Shown: positions 48,913 to 58,799 of the stretch, piece after piece | How positions within the stretch are numbered: the first letter of the stretch is position 1 | Layout of the letters: each line of letters starts with the position of its first letter | Source: DATFDN01 sp035685165 | Lineage (GTDB): Bacteria; Pseudomonadota; Alphaproteobacteria; Acetobacterales; Acetobacteraceae | Length of the DNA: 64,000 nucleotides | Direction: 5' to 3' | NCBI GenBank assembly: GCA_035685165.1 | Contig: DASRBI010000005.1 | Location: 62,001 to 126,000, forward strand | The notes under the pieces: model-generated | The model's database searches: none | What the model was told of the DNA's origin: nothing | The model's input: only the letters and a program-made list of their open reading frames with translations | Position numbers and translations under genes: made by a program

Positions 48913-50675
48913 GCGGCGGGTTCGCGCACGACCTCCCGTTCGGGGCCAACCTGACCGCCCGCGGGCGTACGCGGTTCCGGCTCTGGGCGCCGGCGCAGCG
49001 CGCGCCTTCGGTGGCGATCGTGGACGGTCCGACCGTGCCAATGCGGGCGGAGGGTGCGGGCTGGTTCGCCGCCGAGGCGGACGCCGGCGCCGGCACGCGC
49101 TATCGGTTCCGGCTCGACGACAGCACGCTCGTCCCCGATCCCGCTTCGCGTTTCCAGCCCGAGGATGTGCACGGACCGAGCGAGGTGATCGATCCGCGCA
49201 GCTACCGATGGCAGCACCCGGAGTGGCGCGGCCGCCCCTGGCACGAGGCGGTGATTTATGAGGCGCATGTCGGCTGCCTCGGCGGGTTTCAGGAGATGAT
49301 CGCGGAGCTTCCGCGTTTGCAGCAGCTCGGCGTCACGGCGATCGAGCTGATGCCGATCGCGGATTTCCCCGGCCGTCGTAACTGGGGCTATGATGGGGTG
49401 CTGCTGTTCGCGCCGGATTCGGCCTACGGCACGCCCGGCGCGCTGAAGGCACTGATCGATGCCGCGCACGGGCGCGGGCTGATGGTGCTGCTCGATGTGG
49501 TCTATAACCATTTCGGGCCAGATGGGAATTATCTCGGTCTTTATGCGCCGCCATTCTTCCGCGATGACATCCACACGCCCTGGGGCGGTGCGATCGACTT
49601 CTTCTGCGCCGAGGTGCGGGACTTTTTCACGCAGAACGCGCTGTTCTGGCTGAACGAGTACCGCTTCGACGGGCTGCGGCTCGACGCGGTGCACGAAATC
49701 TGCGATCCCGAATGGCTGCACGAGCTGGCCGATGCCGTCCGCAAGTCGGCCGGACAGGAGCGGCATGTGCATCTGGTCCTGGAGAACGAGCGCAACGAGG
49801 CAGGCCATCTGCGGCACGACATCGATGCACAATGGAACGACGACGGGCATCACGCTTTCCATGTGCTGCTGACCGGCGAGAGCAGCGGCTATTACAAGGA
49901 TTACGCCGAAGCCGGCGCAGCTTCGCTCGCTCGCGTGCTGGCAGAGGGTTTCTTCTTTCAGGGTCAGTTTTCCGCTCATCGCGGCAAGCCGCGCGGCACA
50001 GCGAGCAAGGACTTACCCACCACCGCCTTCGTGCTGTTCCTGCAAAATCACGACCAGATCGGCAACCGCGCCTTCGGCGAGCGACTGACGGAGCTTGCCG
50101 ATCCCCAGGCGCTGGAGGCGGCGATCGCCACCCAGGTGCTCGCCCCGCAAATCCCGATGCTGTTCATGGGCGAGGAGGTGGCTTCGCGAACGCCATTCCT
50201 GTTCTTTACGGACCACAACCGAGAACTTGGCGAGCTGATACGTGAAGGACGGCGCAAGGAGTTCGCGCACTTTCCCGCCTTCGCCGACCCCGAGGCGCGG
50301 GCGCGCATTCCCGATCCGAACGCGCCGGCGACGTTCGTAGCGTCGATCCCCCGCCCCGACCCGGCGCGCGCGGCGGCGCGCCAGGAGCTCTACCGCCGCC
50401 TCATCGCGGTGCGGATGCAGGAGATCGCGCCCTCGATCGAGCGGACGCGCGGTATCGCCGCGCAGCCGCTCGGCAGCGCCGCGGTGCTTTCGCAATGGCG
50501 GCTCGGCGAACGCGGCGTGCTGACGATCGCGGTCAATCTCGGCGCGGCGCCGGTGCCGATGCCGCCGCTCGCGGGGCGGCTGCTGTTCGCGACCCCGGAC
50601 ATGGCCGACGGCTGGGCGCGTGCGGGCGAGCTGCCGGCCCGCTCGATGGTGGCGGCATTGGATCACGCGGCATGA
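48909..50675 (+). CDS. treZ: Malto-oligosyltrehalose trehalohydrolase
   Basis: 588-residue GH13 enzyme that releases trehalose from the end of malto-oligosyltrehalose made by TreY. The N-terminal CBM48-like region (FRLWAPAQRAPSVAIVDG) is followed by a barrel with nucleophile in DGLRLDAVHEICD (Asp 259), acid/base in LVLENERN (Glu 292) and LQNHDQIGNRAFGERL (Asp 382). The start GTG at 48909 overlaps the glgX stop, and its own stop overlaps malQ (ATGA). TreZ and TreY are usually adjacent; here malQ separates them. Confidence 0.95.
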   Translation: MSGGFAHDLPFGANLTARGRTRFRLWAPAQRAPSVAIVDGPTVPMRAEGAGWFAAEADAGAGTRYRFRLDDSTLVPDPASRFQPEDVHGPSEVIDPRSYRWQHPEWRGRPWHEAVIYEAHVGCLGGFQEMIAELPRLQQLGVTAIELMPIADFPGRRNWGYDGVLLFAPDSAYGTPGALKALIDAAHGRGLMVLLDVVYNHFGPDGNYLGLYAPPFFRDDIHTPWGGAIDFFCAEVRDFFTQNALFWLNEYRFDGLRLDAVHEICDPEWLHELADAVRKSAGQERHVHLVLENERNEAGHLRHDIDAQWNDDGHHAFHVLLTGESSGYYKDYAEAGAASLARVLAEGFFFQGQFSAHRGKPRGTASKDLPTTAFVLFLQNHDQIGNRAFGERLTELADPQALEAAIATQVLAPQIPMLFMGEEVASRTPFLFFTDHNRELGELIREGRRKEFAHFPAFADPEARARIPDPNAPATFVASIPRPDPARAAARQELYRRLIAVRMQEIAPSIERTRGIAAQPLGSAAVLSQWRLGERGVLTIAVNLGAAPVPMPPLAGRLLFATPDMADGWARAGELPARSMVAALDHAA

Positions 50676-52792
50676 GGGCTGCCCAGGACGATGCGGTGCG
50701 CGACCTCGCTCGCGCGGCGGGTGTGCTGGTGGAATGGGAAAATTACGAAGGCAAGCGGCGCGAGGTGGCGGTCGATGCGTTGCGTGCGGTGCTGACCGCG
50801 CTCGGCCATCCATGTGGCACAGACGGCGACATCGCCGAAAGCCGGCACCGCCTGGCGCCGGCGCCGGGCCTCGACGGTCTGCCGCCACTGATCACCGCGA
50901 CCGAGGGCACGCCGACGCGACTATCGACCGGCGCCGGCGGGCCGCGCACCGCGCTACTGCTGAGCGAGACCGGCGGCGAGCGCGACTTGCGGCTGCATCC
51001 GTACCGGAACGGCGTCGAGCTGCCGGCGATTTCAGAGCCAGGATACCACCGCCTGCTGATCGGCTCGCGCGCCCTCGTGCTCGCCGTGGCGCCCAAACAT
51101 GCCCCGTTGCCGAACGAGCTTGCCGCCGATGCGGACGACGACGCCGGCGTGCGCCCCTGGGGCATCGCGGCGCAGGCTTATGGCCTGCGCCGGCCAGGCG
51201 ACGGCGGAATCGGCGATATGGAATGCGTGGCGCTGCTTGCGGAATCGGTGGCGCGGCATGGCGCGGACATGCTTGCGCTGAGCCCGCTGCACGCGCTGTT
51301 TTCCGCTGAGCCGCACCGCTATGGACCCTATTCGCCGTCGAGCCGGCTGTTCCTAAATCCCCTGTATGCCACGCCCGAGATGGTGCTCGGCCAGTCGCGG
51401 GTGGCGCGCGCCGCGCGCGACGCGGGCGTGTCAGCGGCGCTGGCGCGGCTCGAAGGATTGAAGCTGCTCGATTGGGCCGCCGCGGCGGAAGCCAAGCTCG
51501 CACTGCTGCGTGCGCTGTTCGGGCAGTTCTTCTCCGGCGCCGACATCGCCCAGGGACTGCGCGCGGACTTCGCCTCATTCCAGGCCGAGGGCGGCCAACT
51601 TCTGGCCGACCATGCGACATTCGAGGCATTGCAGCACGAGCGGGTGCGCCACGACCCGCAAAGTGGGGACTGGCGTTCCTGGCCCGCCGATCTGCAAGAT
51701 CCGCGCGGCCCGGTGGTCGCCGCTTTCGCCGAGACACACCGGCGCGAGGTGCTGTTTCACGCCTTCCTGCAATGGATCGCCGACCGCAGCCAAGCGGAGG
51801 CGCAGGCGCGCGCGCGGCGCGCGGGGATGCGTATCGGGCTGATCGCCGATCTAGCCGTCGGCATGGACGCGGCCGGCAGCCATGCCTGGAGCCGGCCCCA
51901 GGACATTCTTCGCGGCCTTTGCGTTGGCGCGCCGCCCGACCTGTTCAATCGCCGCGGCCAGCAATGGGGGATTACGAGCTTCGCTCCCGCCGCGCTCCGG
52001 CACCAGGGGTTCGCCCCATTTCTCGCTACGTTGCGCGCCGCGCTCCGCAACGCGGGCGGGCTGCGGATCGACCATGCGATGGGCCTGCAACGGCTCTGGC
52101 TGGTGCCGGAAGGCGCGTCACCGGCGGACGGCGCCTATGTGGCCTACCCGCTGACGGACATGCTGCGGCTGCTTGCCCTGGAGGCGCACCGGCACCGCGC
52201 CGTCGTGATCGGCGAGGACTTGGGCACGGTGCCCGAGGGGTTCCGCCCGGCGCTCGACGAGCACGGCATCCATGGGATGCGCGTGCTTTGGTTTGAACGC
52301 GGCGACGATGGTTTCACGCCGCCCGACCGGTGGGATCGCGCCGCCGCCTCCATGACCTCCACGCATGACCTGCCGACGGCGGCGGGCTGGTGGAGCGGGG
52401 CGGATATTGCTTTGCGCGCGTCGCACGGCTTGCTCGCCGACCAGAAGCGGGCCGATCTCGAAGCCGAGCGCGCGCGCGACAAGGCGGCGCTCTGGAATGC
52501 AATCGTCGCTGATGGTGCCGGCGAGGGCGCGCCGCCGGAGGACACCGGCGCGTTCGTCGATGCGGCGCTTGCGTTCGTCGCCGGATCGGCCTGCCGGCTG
52601 TGCCTGCTGCCGCTCGAGGACCTGCTCGGCGAGACCGATCAGCCGAATCTGCCCGGCACGATCGACGAACATCCGAATTGGAGGTGGCGACAGAGCGCAC
52701 CGAGCGCGGCGCTGCTGGCGAGCGATGCGGTGGCGGCCCGGCTTGCCCGCGTCGCCGCGCGGCGCGGGACCGCCGCAGGAGAAGCGCCATGA
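50672..52792 (+). CDS. malQ: 4-alpha-glucanotransferase (amylomaltase)
   Basis: 706-residue GH77 enzyme that disproportionates maltodextrins, moving glucan segments between chains. Visible: PWGIAAQAYGLRRPGDGGIGDM (conserved domain start), SPLHALFSAEPHRYGPYSPSSRLFLNPLY, nucleophile in LRIDHAMGLQRLWLVPEG (Asp 467), acid/base in VIGEDLGTVP (Glu 515) and STHDLPTAAGWW. The N-terminal 150 residues form the extra domain common in bacterial MalQ of this size. It overlaps both treZ and treY by 4 bases. In this context it probably recycles maltotriose and other short chains left by TreY/TreZ. Confidence 0.95.
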   Translation: MRAAQDDAVRDLARAAGVLVEWENYEGKRREVAVDALRAVLTALGHPCGTDGDIAESRHRLAPAPGLDGLPPLITATEGTPTRLSTGAGGPRTALLLSETGGERDLRLHPYRNGVELPAISEPGYHRLLIGSRALVLAVAPKHAPLPNELAADADDDAGVRPWGIAAQAYGLRRPGDGGIGDMECVALLAESVARHGADMLALSPLHALFSAEPHRYGPYSPSSRLFLNPLYATPEMVLGQSRVARAARDAGVSAALARLEGLKLLDWAAAAEAKLALLRALFGQFFSGADIAQGLRADFASFQAEGGQLLADHATFEALQHERVRHDPQSGDWRSWPADLQDPRGPVVAAFAETHRREVLFHAFLQWIADRSQAEAQARARRAGMRIGLIADLAVGMDAAGSHAWSRPQDILRGLCVGAPPDLFNRRGQQWGITSFAPAALRHQGFAPFLATLRAALRNAGGLRIDHAMGLQRLWLVPEGASPADGAYVAYPLTDMLRLLALEAHRHRAVVIGEDLGTVPEGFRPALDEHGIHGMRVLWFERGDDGFTPPDRWDRAAASMTSTHDLPTAAGWWSGADIALRASHGLLADQKRADLEAERARDKAALWNAIVADGAGEGAPPEDTGAFVDAALAFVAGSACRLCLLPLEDLLGETDQPNLPGTIDEHPNWRWRQSAPSAALLASDAVAARLARVAARRGTAAGEAP

Positions 52793-55359
52793 GCATTCCG
52801 CGCGCAACCATGCGGCTGCAACTGCACAAGGGCTTCACCTTCGACGACGCGGCCGCGCTCGCCCCCTACATGGCGCGGCTCGGCATCAGCCATCTTTATG
52901 CCTCGCCGATCCTGATGGCGCGTGCCGACTCGATGCACGGCTACGATGTCGCCGATCCGGCGCGCATCAACCCTGAACTGGGCGGCGAGGACGGTTTCCG
53001 ACACATGGTCGCCGCGCTGCGCGCCGAAGGGCTCGGCATCATTATCGACATCGTGCCGAACCACATGGCGGTGGGCGAGCAAAACCCATGGTGGCAGGCG
53101 ATGCTGCGCGAGGGACCGGACAGCCGTTATGGCCGGTTCTTCGATATCGATTGGCATCCCCAGAATCCTCTCTTGCCGGGCAAGGTGCTCCTCCCGGTGC
53201 TGAGCCGTCCCTATGGCGAGGCGCTGGTGAACGGCGAGATCGGGCTGGCGCCGGAGGGTAACGGGTTCGTCGCGACCTACTTCGACAAGCGTTTCCCGAT
53301 CCGCGCTGAGGACGAGGAGGCGGCCCGGCAACTTTGCGCAGATGAGTTCGATCCGGCCACGCTGCACACACTCTTGGATCGGCAGCATTATCGTCTCGCC
53401 TTCTGGCGCACGGCGCCGGATGAGATCAACTGGCGGCGCTTCTTCGACATCAACGACCTTGCCGGGCTGCGCACCGAGAATCCCGATGTGTTCGAGGCCA
53501 GCCACGCCACCATCTTTCGCCTGTATGCCGAGGGTCTGATCGATGGGCTGCGCGTCGATCACGTGGACGGGCTTGCCGATCCGCGCGACTACTGCCGCCG
53601 GCTGCGCGCGCGGCTTGCGGAGCTAGCGCCGCAGCGCCCTGGCGGGGCTCCCGCCGGTCCGGCCTGGATCGTGGTCGAGAAGATTCTGGGCGAAGGCGAG
53701 AGCCTGCCCACCGACTGGCAAGTGGACGGCACCAGCGGCTACGACTTCATGGACCTGGCGAGCGCCGTCCTGCACGATGCGGCCGCAGCGCCGGAACTCG
53801 GCGCGCTCTGGGCATCGCTGTCCGGGCGCGCGGCGGAATTTCATGTCGAGGAAACCGCGGCGCGGCGCGAGATCATCGACCGCAGCTTCACAGCCCAGCT
53901 AGACACCGCGCTCGACGCACTGCATCGCGTCGCGCTTGCCGACCTAGCGACGCGCGACATGTCGCGTCCGGCGATCCGCCGCGCGCTCATTGCCCTGCTC
54001 GCGCACTTTCCGGTCTATCGCGCCTATACGACCGGCGCGGTGCCGCGGCCCGGCGATGCGTGCACCTTCGCCCGCGCGGCGGTGGGCGCGGAGGCGGAGC
54101 CGCACGGCGCGCGGGCCGAGGTGATCCGACAGATCGTCGGCTGGCTGCGCGATCCCGACACAGAGCAGAAGCGAATCGCCGCGGCCAAGTTCCAGCAGCT
54201 CAGCGTGCCAGTGGCGGCCAAGGCGGTCGAGGATACCGCCTTCTACCGTTATGGAAGGCTGATCTCGCGCAACGACGTCGGCTTCGCCGCCCACCGCCTC
54301 GGTATCGACATAACAGAGTTCCACCGTCGCACCGCGGCGCGCGCCCGAGACTTCCCCGCGGCCATGCTCGCCACCGCCACGCACGATCACAAGCGCGGCG
54401 AGGACGTGCGGGCGCGGCTCGCCGTGCTCTCCGAAATGCCGGAGGAATGGGGGCGGACGCTGCGCGCCTTAATGGAGCAGAATGCGCGGTTCCGCACGGT
54501 GCTCGGCCGCTTCACGACCCCTGCGCCGGGTGACGAGGTGATGCTTTATCAGATGCTGCTCGGGGCTTGGCCGCTCGCGGCGGACATGGAGGACGCGCGG
54601 GAGCGACGGCAATTCGCGGCACGCATCGCGGCCTGGCAGGAAAAGGCACTGCGCGAAGCGAAGCTGCACACGAGCTGGACTGAGCCCGACACGGATTATG
54701 AGAATGCCGCGCAGCGCTTCCTCGAAGCCGCGTTGGAGGATAGGCCATCTCGCGCTGCGCTCGCCGCCTTCGCGCAGCGGATCGGTCCCGCCGGCGCGGT
54801 GAACGGACTTGCCCAGGCGGCCCTCAAGCTCATGTCGCCAGGAGTGCCGGACTTTTACCAGGGCACCGAGTTCTGGGATCAAACTCTTGTCGACCCCGAC
54901 AATCGCCGCACCGTGGACTTCACCGCGCGGCGCGCCGCCCTGGCGCAGGACGACCCGCCCGCACAGCTCATCGGCGTCTGGCGGGACGGGCGCGTGAAGC
55001 AGGCGCTCATCTGCCGGCTCCTCGCGCTGCGCCGGGCGGAGCCGGCGCTGTTCGAGCAAGGGACCTACGAACCGCTGCAAGTGGAGGGTCCGCGCCGGGA
55101 GCACCTGATCGCCTTCGCGCGCCGCGCGGGCGAGCGGTTTGCGCTCACCCTCGTCCCGCGCTGCACGGCAACGATGCTGAATGGCGATGCGCCGCTGTTC
55201 GCTGAGGGAGCGTGGCGCGGTACTTGCGTCAAGCTTCCGCCCTGGGCCGCCAGAACGGCGCTGCGCGATATGCTGGCCGGCGCCTCCCACCGGCCGGACG
55301 GCTCCCTGACGGCGGGCCGGGCCCTCCGGTCCTTCCCGATAGCTGTCCTGACTGCCTGA
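52789..55359 (+). CDS. treY: Malto-oligosyltrehalose synthase
   Basis: 856-residue GH13_26 enzyme that converts the reducing end of a maltodextrin into a trehalose unit. N-terminal RATMRLQLHKGFTFDDAAALAPYMARLGISHLYASP is the family hallmark; the barrel has nucleophile in DGLRVDHVDGLADP (Asp 257), acid/base in IVVEKILGEGE (Glu 297) and the TreY-specific TATHDHKRGEDVRARL (Asp 533). The C-terminal DFYQGTEFWDQTLVDPDNRR is also typical. It is the last gene of the operon, overlapping malQ by 4 bases; the following 129 bases lead into bamA. Confidence 0.96.
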   Translation: MSIPRATMRLQLHKGFTFDDAAALAPYMARLGISHLYASPILMARADSMHGYDVADPARINPELGGEDGFRHMVAALRAEGLGIIIDIVPNHMAVGEQNPWWQAMLREGPDSRYGRFFDIDWHPQNPLLPGKVLLPVLSRPYGEALVNGEIGLAPEGNGFVATYFDKRFPIRAEDEEAARQLCADEFDPATLHTLLDRQHYRLAFWRTAPDEINWRRFFDINDLAGLRTENPDVFEASHATIFRLYAEGLIDGLRVDHVDGLADPRDYCRRLRARLAELAPQRPGGAPAGPAWIVVEKILGEGESLPTDWQVDGTSGYDFMDLASAVLHDAAAAPELGALWASLSGRAAEFHVEETAARREIIDRSFTAQLDTALDALHRVALADLATRDMSRPAIRRALIALLAHFPVYRAYTTGAVPRPGDACTFARAAVGAEAEPHGARAEVIRQIVGWLRDPDTEQKRIAAAKFQQLSVPVAAKAVEDTAFYRYGRLISRNDVGFAAHRLGIDITEFHRRTAARARDFPAAMLATATHDHKRGEDVRARLAVLSEMPEEWGRTLRALMEQNARFRTVLGRFTTPAPGDEVMLYQMLLGAWPLAADMEDARERRQFAARIAAWQEKALREAKLHTSWTEPDTDYENAAQRFLEAALEDRPSRAALAAFAQRIGPAGAVNGLAQAALKLMSPGVPDFYQGTEFWDQTLVDPDNRRTVDFTARRAALAQDDPPAQLIGVWRDGRVKQALICRLLALRRAEPALFEQGTYEPLQVEGPRREHLIAFARRAGERFALTLVPRCTATMLNGDAPLFAEGAWRGTCVKLPPWAARTALRDMLAGASHRPDGSLTAGRALRSFPIAVLTA

Positions 55360-55488
55360 TTCTACGTGGTTTTTCCCCGCTGGCATGACTCGGAGGGCGC
55401 GGCTATTGTCCGCCGCCGCCGCTCGGCCCAGCGTCCTCGCTTCCCCGGCGCGTCCTTCGGACCGAGACATCTCTGGGAGACCAGCCGA

Positions 55489-57873
55489 TTGTCCTGCCAA
55501 CGCGTCGCATTGCTGTTCGCTGCCCTGCTTGCTTTCCTAACGCCCCTCACCAACGCCCTCGCCCAGCCCGCGCCGCCGGCCGCCGCCGCGCGCCGCCCCG
55601 CGGCGCGGACGGCAACGGCGCCGGCAACCGGCGTGGTGCAGGCGGTTCAGGTGGAGGGGAACAAGCGTATCGAAAGCAGCACGATCCGCTCCTACATGCT
55701 GATCCAGCCGGGCCAGCCCTTCTCGCCCGAGCAGATCGACGCCAGCGTCAAGACCCTTTATGCCACCGGGCTGTTTCAGGACGTCAGCATCACCCGGCAA
55801 GGGGATGTACTGGTGGTGCACGTGGTGGAGAACCCGACAGTCAACGAGGTGGTGTTCGAGGGCAATCATGCGTTGAACGACGACCAGCTTCGTACCGCAA
55901 CGCAGCTCCGCTCGCGCGCCGTGTTCACGCCGGCCGCCGCCGAGGCCGATCGCAAGCGGATCCTGGAGGCCTACGCGGCGAGAGGCCGCTACGCCGCTTC
56001 GGTGGAACCCGAGATCATCCGCCTGCCCGACAATCGGGTGAACGTGGTATTCAAGATCAATGACGGACCGGAGACTCTGATCAGCCGCATTACGTTCGTC
56101 AACAATCACGCCTTCAGCGAGAGCAGGCTTGCCGATGTCATCAACAGCCGGCCGGAGCGCTGGTGGGCGTTTCTCTCCACCGCTGACGAATACAGCGATC
56201 AGCGCCTAGATTTCGACAAGGAGCTGCTGCGGCGCTTCTACCTTTCAAAGGGGTATGTCGATTTCGAGGTGACGAGCGCGACCGCTGCGCTGGCGCCCGA
56301 CCGCCGCTCGTTTTTCATCACCTTCGTGCTGCACGAAGGCGAACGCTACCGGATCAGCAAGATCTCAATCAAATCCGACCTGCCCGGGGTTCAGCCGGAC
56401 TCGCTGCGCCAGTATCTGAAGCTGGGCGAGGGCGACTGGTACGATGGCGATGCGGTTGGACGCACGATCGACGCCATGCAGGATGCGATCCGCACGCGCG
56501 GCTTTGCCTTCGTGCAAGTGAACCCACGCATTGAGCGCGACCCCAAGGCTCATACCGTCGCGCTTGAATTCGATGTGGGCGAAGGCCCGCGCGTTTATGT
56601 GGAGCGCATCGACATCACCGGCAACGTCCGCACCCAGGACCGGGTGATCCGCCGCGAGTTCCGTATCGCCGAAGGCGACGCCTACAACGAGGAGCTGATC
56701 CGTCGCTCGCGCCAGCGGCTGGAGGACTTGCAGTACTTCAACACCGTCACCATCCAGACCTCGCCCGGCTCGGCGCCCGACAAGGCGGTGTTGACGACGA
56801 ACGTAGAAGAGAAGGCAACCGGCGAGTTCAGCCTCGGCGGCGGGTATTCGACCGATGCCGGCTTCCTGCTCTCGACGGGCATTCGTGAAAACAACTTCAT
56901 CGGCACCGGCATCGACGCCGGCATCAACGGCGTGCTGGCGCAGAGGGAGAGCTCACTGACGCTCTCTGTGACGGACCCGTATTTTCTCGACCGCAACCTG
57001 TTGTTCGGCGGCGATGCCTTCTTCATCCAGACCAATACGCTAGGCACCCAGCCATATGACGAGAAGCGGGTCGGCTTCACCACGCGGCTCGGCTACAACT
57101 TCAATGAGCACTTGCAGCAGGTGTGGAGCTACTCGCTGGTGCAGCGCCAGTTGTTCAACGTCACCACCACCGATTTCTACATTACCAGCCAGGAAGGCGG
57201 CTCGCTGCTGTCGATGGTGAGCCAAGTGCTAGCGCTCGATTACCGCGACAGCAAGATCCAGCCGCATTCCGGCAGCTTGGTCTCGCTCGGCACCGATTTC
57301 GCCGGCCTCGGCGGGCAGGCGGTGTTCGTGCGCGCCCGCGCGGATGGCGCCTATTACATCCCGCTCGATTTCCTCACCGGCAATAGCAACTGGACCTTGG
57401 CGATCCGGGGCGGCGTCGGACAGCTTTTCCCGCTGGATCACCAGGAATCGGTGATCGACCGCTTCTATCTCGGCGGCGACAATTTGCGCGGCTTCGAAAT
57501 CGGCGGCGCCGGCCCGCACGCGGTCACCCCCAACGGCACGGTGGACTCCGTGGGCGGCCGGTTCATCTGGACGCAATCGACCGAACTGCAATTCCCGCTG
57601 CCACTGCCCCAGGACATCGGCATTTCCGGCCGAACTTTCGTGGATGTGGGATCCTTGACCCAGGGCACGTTCGAGTCGAACAGCTGCTCGACGGCGACCA
57701 ACCAGCAGTGCCCGACCATCTACGAGCCAAACAAACCCCGGCTCGGCGCCGGAGTGGGCATTTCCTGGAAGACGCCGTTCGGCTTGGTAAACATCGACGT
57801 AACGCCGTTCGTCATCAAACAGAAGTATGACACGACGCAGATCTTCCGCTTCGGTTTCGGTACGAGGTTCTAA
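55489..57873 (+). CDS. bamA: BamA, outer membrane protein assembly factor
   Basis: 794-residue outer-membrane protein that inserts beta-barrel proteins. The N-terminal SCQRVALLFAALLAFLTPLTNALA is a signal peptide with cleavage before QPAPP. After a Pro/Ala linker come five POTRA-like repeats (about residues 45-385; motifs VEGNKRIESSTIRSYM, FEGNHALNDDQL, FVNNHAFSESRL, ITGNVRTQDRVIRREF) and a C-terminal beta-barrel with FYLGGDNLRGFE and the final Phe of FGFGTRF. The start is a TTG with GGGAG about 9 bases upstream; a longer in-frame start at 55366 would put 41 Arg-rich residues before the signal peptide. It precedes ompH by zero bases. rseP, a common upstream neighbour, is absent; treY is there instead. 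Confidence 0.95.
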   Translation: MSCQRVALLFAALLAFLTPLTNALAQPAPPAAAARRPAARTATAPATGVVQAVQVEGNKRIESSTIRSYMLIQPGQPFSPEQIDASVKTLYATGLFQDVSITRQGDVLVVHVVENPTVNEVVFEGNHALNDDQLRTATQLRSRAVFTPAAAEADRKRILEAYAARGRYAASVEPEIIRLPDNRVNVVFKINDGPETLISRITFVNNHAFSESRLADVINSRPERWWAFLSTADEYSDQRLDFDKELLRRFYLSKGYVDFEVTSATAALAPDRRSFFITFVLHEGERYRISKISIKSDLPGVQPDSLRQYLKLGEGDWYDGDAVGRTIDAMQDAIRTRGFAFVQVNPRIERDPKAHTVALEFDVGEGPRVYVERIDITGNVRTQDRVIRREFRIAEGDAYNEELIRRSRQRLEDLQYFNTVTIQTSPGSAPDKAVLTTNVEEKATGEFSLGGGYSTDAGFLLSTGIRENNFIGTGIDAGINGVLAQRESSLTLSVTDPYFLDRNLLFGGDAFFIQTNTLGTQPYDEKRVGFTTRLGYNFNEHLQQVWSYSLVQRQLFNVTTTDFYITSQEGGSLLSMVSQVLALDYRDSKIQPHSGSLVSLGTDFAGLGGQAVFVRARADGAYYIPLDFLTGNSNWTLAIRGGVGQLFPLDHQESVIDRFYLGGDNLRGFEIGGAGPHAVTPNGTVDSVGGRFIWTQSTELQFPLPLPQDIGISGRTFVDVGSLTQGTFESNSCSTATNQQCPTIYEPNKPRLGAGVGISWKTPFGLVNIDVTPFVIKQKYDTTQIFRFGFGTRF

Positions 57874-58797
57874 GTGAAATCAACTCGGCTCTCGCGCGCG
57901 CTCCTGCTCTCGGCTGCTGCGCTTTCATTCTCCGTGCCGGCCTGGGCACAAAGTTCGAGCGGTCCCGGCTGGTTCATCCCTGGCCAGGGCGGCGGCGGAG
58001 CGGGAACACGGGCCGCTCCGCGCGCCGCCGCGCCCAGCCGCACCGCGGCGCCGGCCGCCGCAGAGCCTGCGACGCCGCTCGCCGCACCCGCGGAGGCCGA
58101 GACCGCCGCTGGCGCCCCCGGCCCGGCCCCGGTGCAGATGCAGCTTCCTCCACCGCCCACCGTGCCGGACGTGCCGCGCGGCGCGATGCCGCCGGCGGCG
58201 GTAATCGGCGTGATCTCGATCCCGGACGTGCTGCGCGCCTCCACCGCGTACCGCGAGGCCGACAAGATCGTCGCCGAGCGCCGCCAGAAGCTGAACGAGG
58301 ACGCGCAGAAGGAGGAGGTCGCACTGCGCGATCTCGGCCAGCAGCTCGCCAACGACCGCGCCAAGCTGAGCGCCGAGCAGGTGCGCGCGCGCGAGAAGGA
58401 GTTGCAGGACCGCATCGCCGAATCGCGCCGAAAGTTCAGCGAACGCGGACGCATCATCCAGGAGGCCAGCCAGTATGCGCTTGCGCAGATCGAGCGCACG
58501 CTGAGCGACGTGGTGCAGCGGGTGGCAGCGGCGCACGGGATGAACCTCGTGCTGCAGCGGGCCGAGGTGGCGCTCAATCAGGCCGAGTTCGACATCACCC
58601 CCGAGGCGGCCAACCTGCTGAACAAGACCCTGACCAGCGTCGTCATCCCACCGGACGGCGTCGAGCCGCCGGTCGCGTCGGCCAACGCGCCCTCGTCCGC
58701 CGCCGAGGCCGCTGCCGACAAGGCCGCCGCGACCGCGTCGGCCGCGCCGGCCCCGGCCAAGCCCGCCTCCGCCGGCGGCGCCCCTCAGCACCGCTGA
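57874..58797 (+). CDS. OmpH/Skp-family periplasmic chaperone
   Basis: 307-residue secreted protein that likely holds unfolded outer-membrane proteins on their way to BamA. A signal peptide (STRLSRALLLSAAALSFSVPAWA, cleavage before QSSSG) is followed by a long Gly/Ala/Pro linker of about 80 residues, then the Skp core: IGVISIPDVLRASTAYREADKIV, a charged coiled coil (about 128-205) and VALNQAEFDITPEAANLLN. A second Ala-rich low-complexity tail ends the protein. It is larger than ordinary Skp (about 160-200 residues) because of these tails. The start is GTG immediately after the bamA stop. Confidence 0.88.
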   Translation: MKSTRLSRALLLSAAALSFSVPAWAQSSSGPGWFIPGQGGGGAGTRAAPRAAAPSRTAAPAAAEPATPLAAPAEAETAAGAPGPAPVQMQLPPPPTVPDVPRGAMPPAAVIGVISIPDVLRASTAYREADKIVAERRQKLNEDAQKEEVALRDLGQQLANDRAKLSAEQVRAREKELQDRIAESRRKFSERGRIIQEASQYALAQIERTLSDVVQRVAAAHGMNLVLQRAEVALNQAEFDITPEAANLLNKTLTSVVIPPDGVEPPVASANAPSSAAEAAADKAAATASAAPAPAKPASAGGAPQHR

Positions 58798-58799
58798 GC

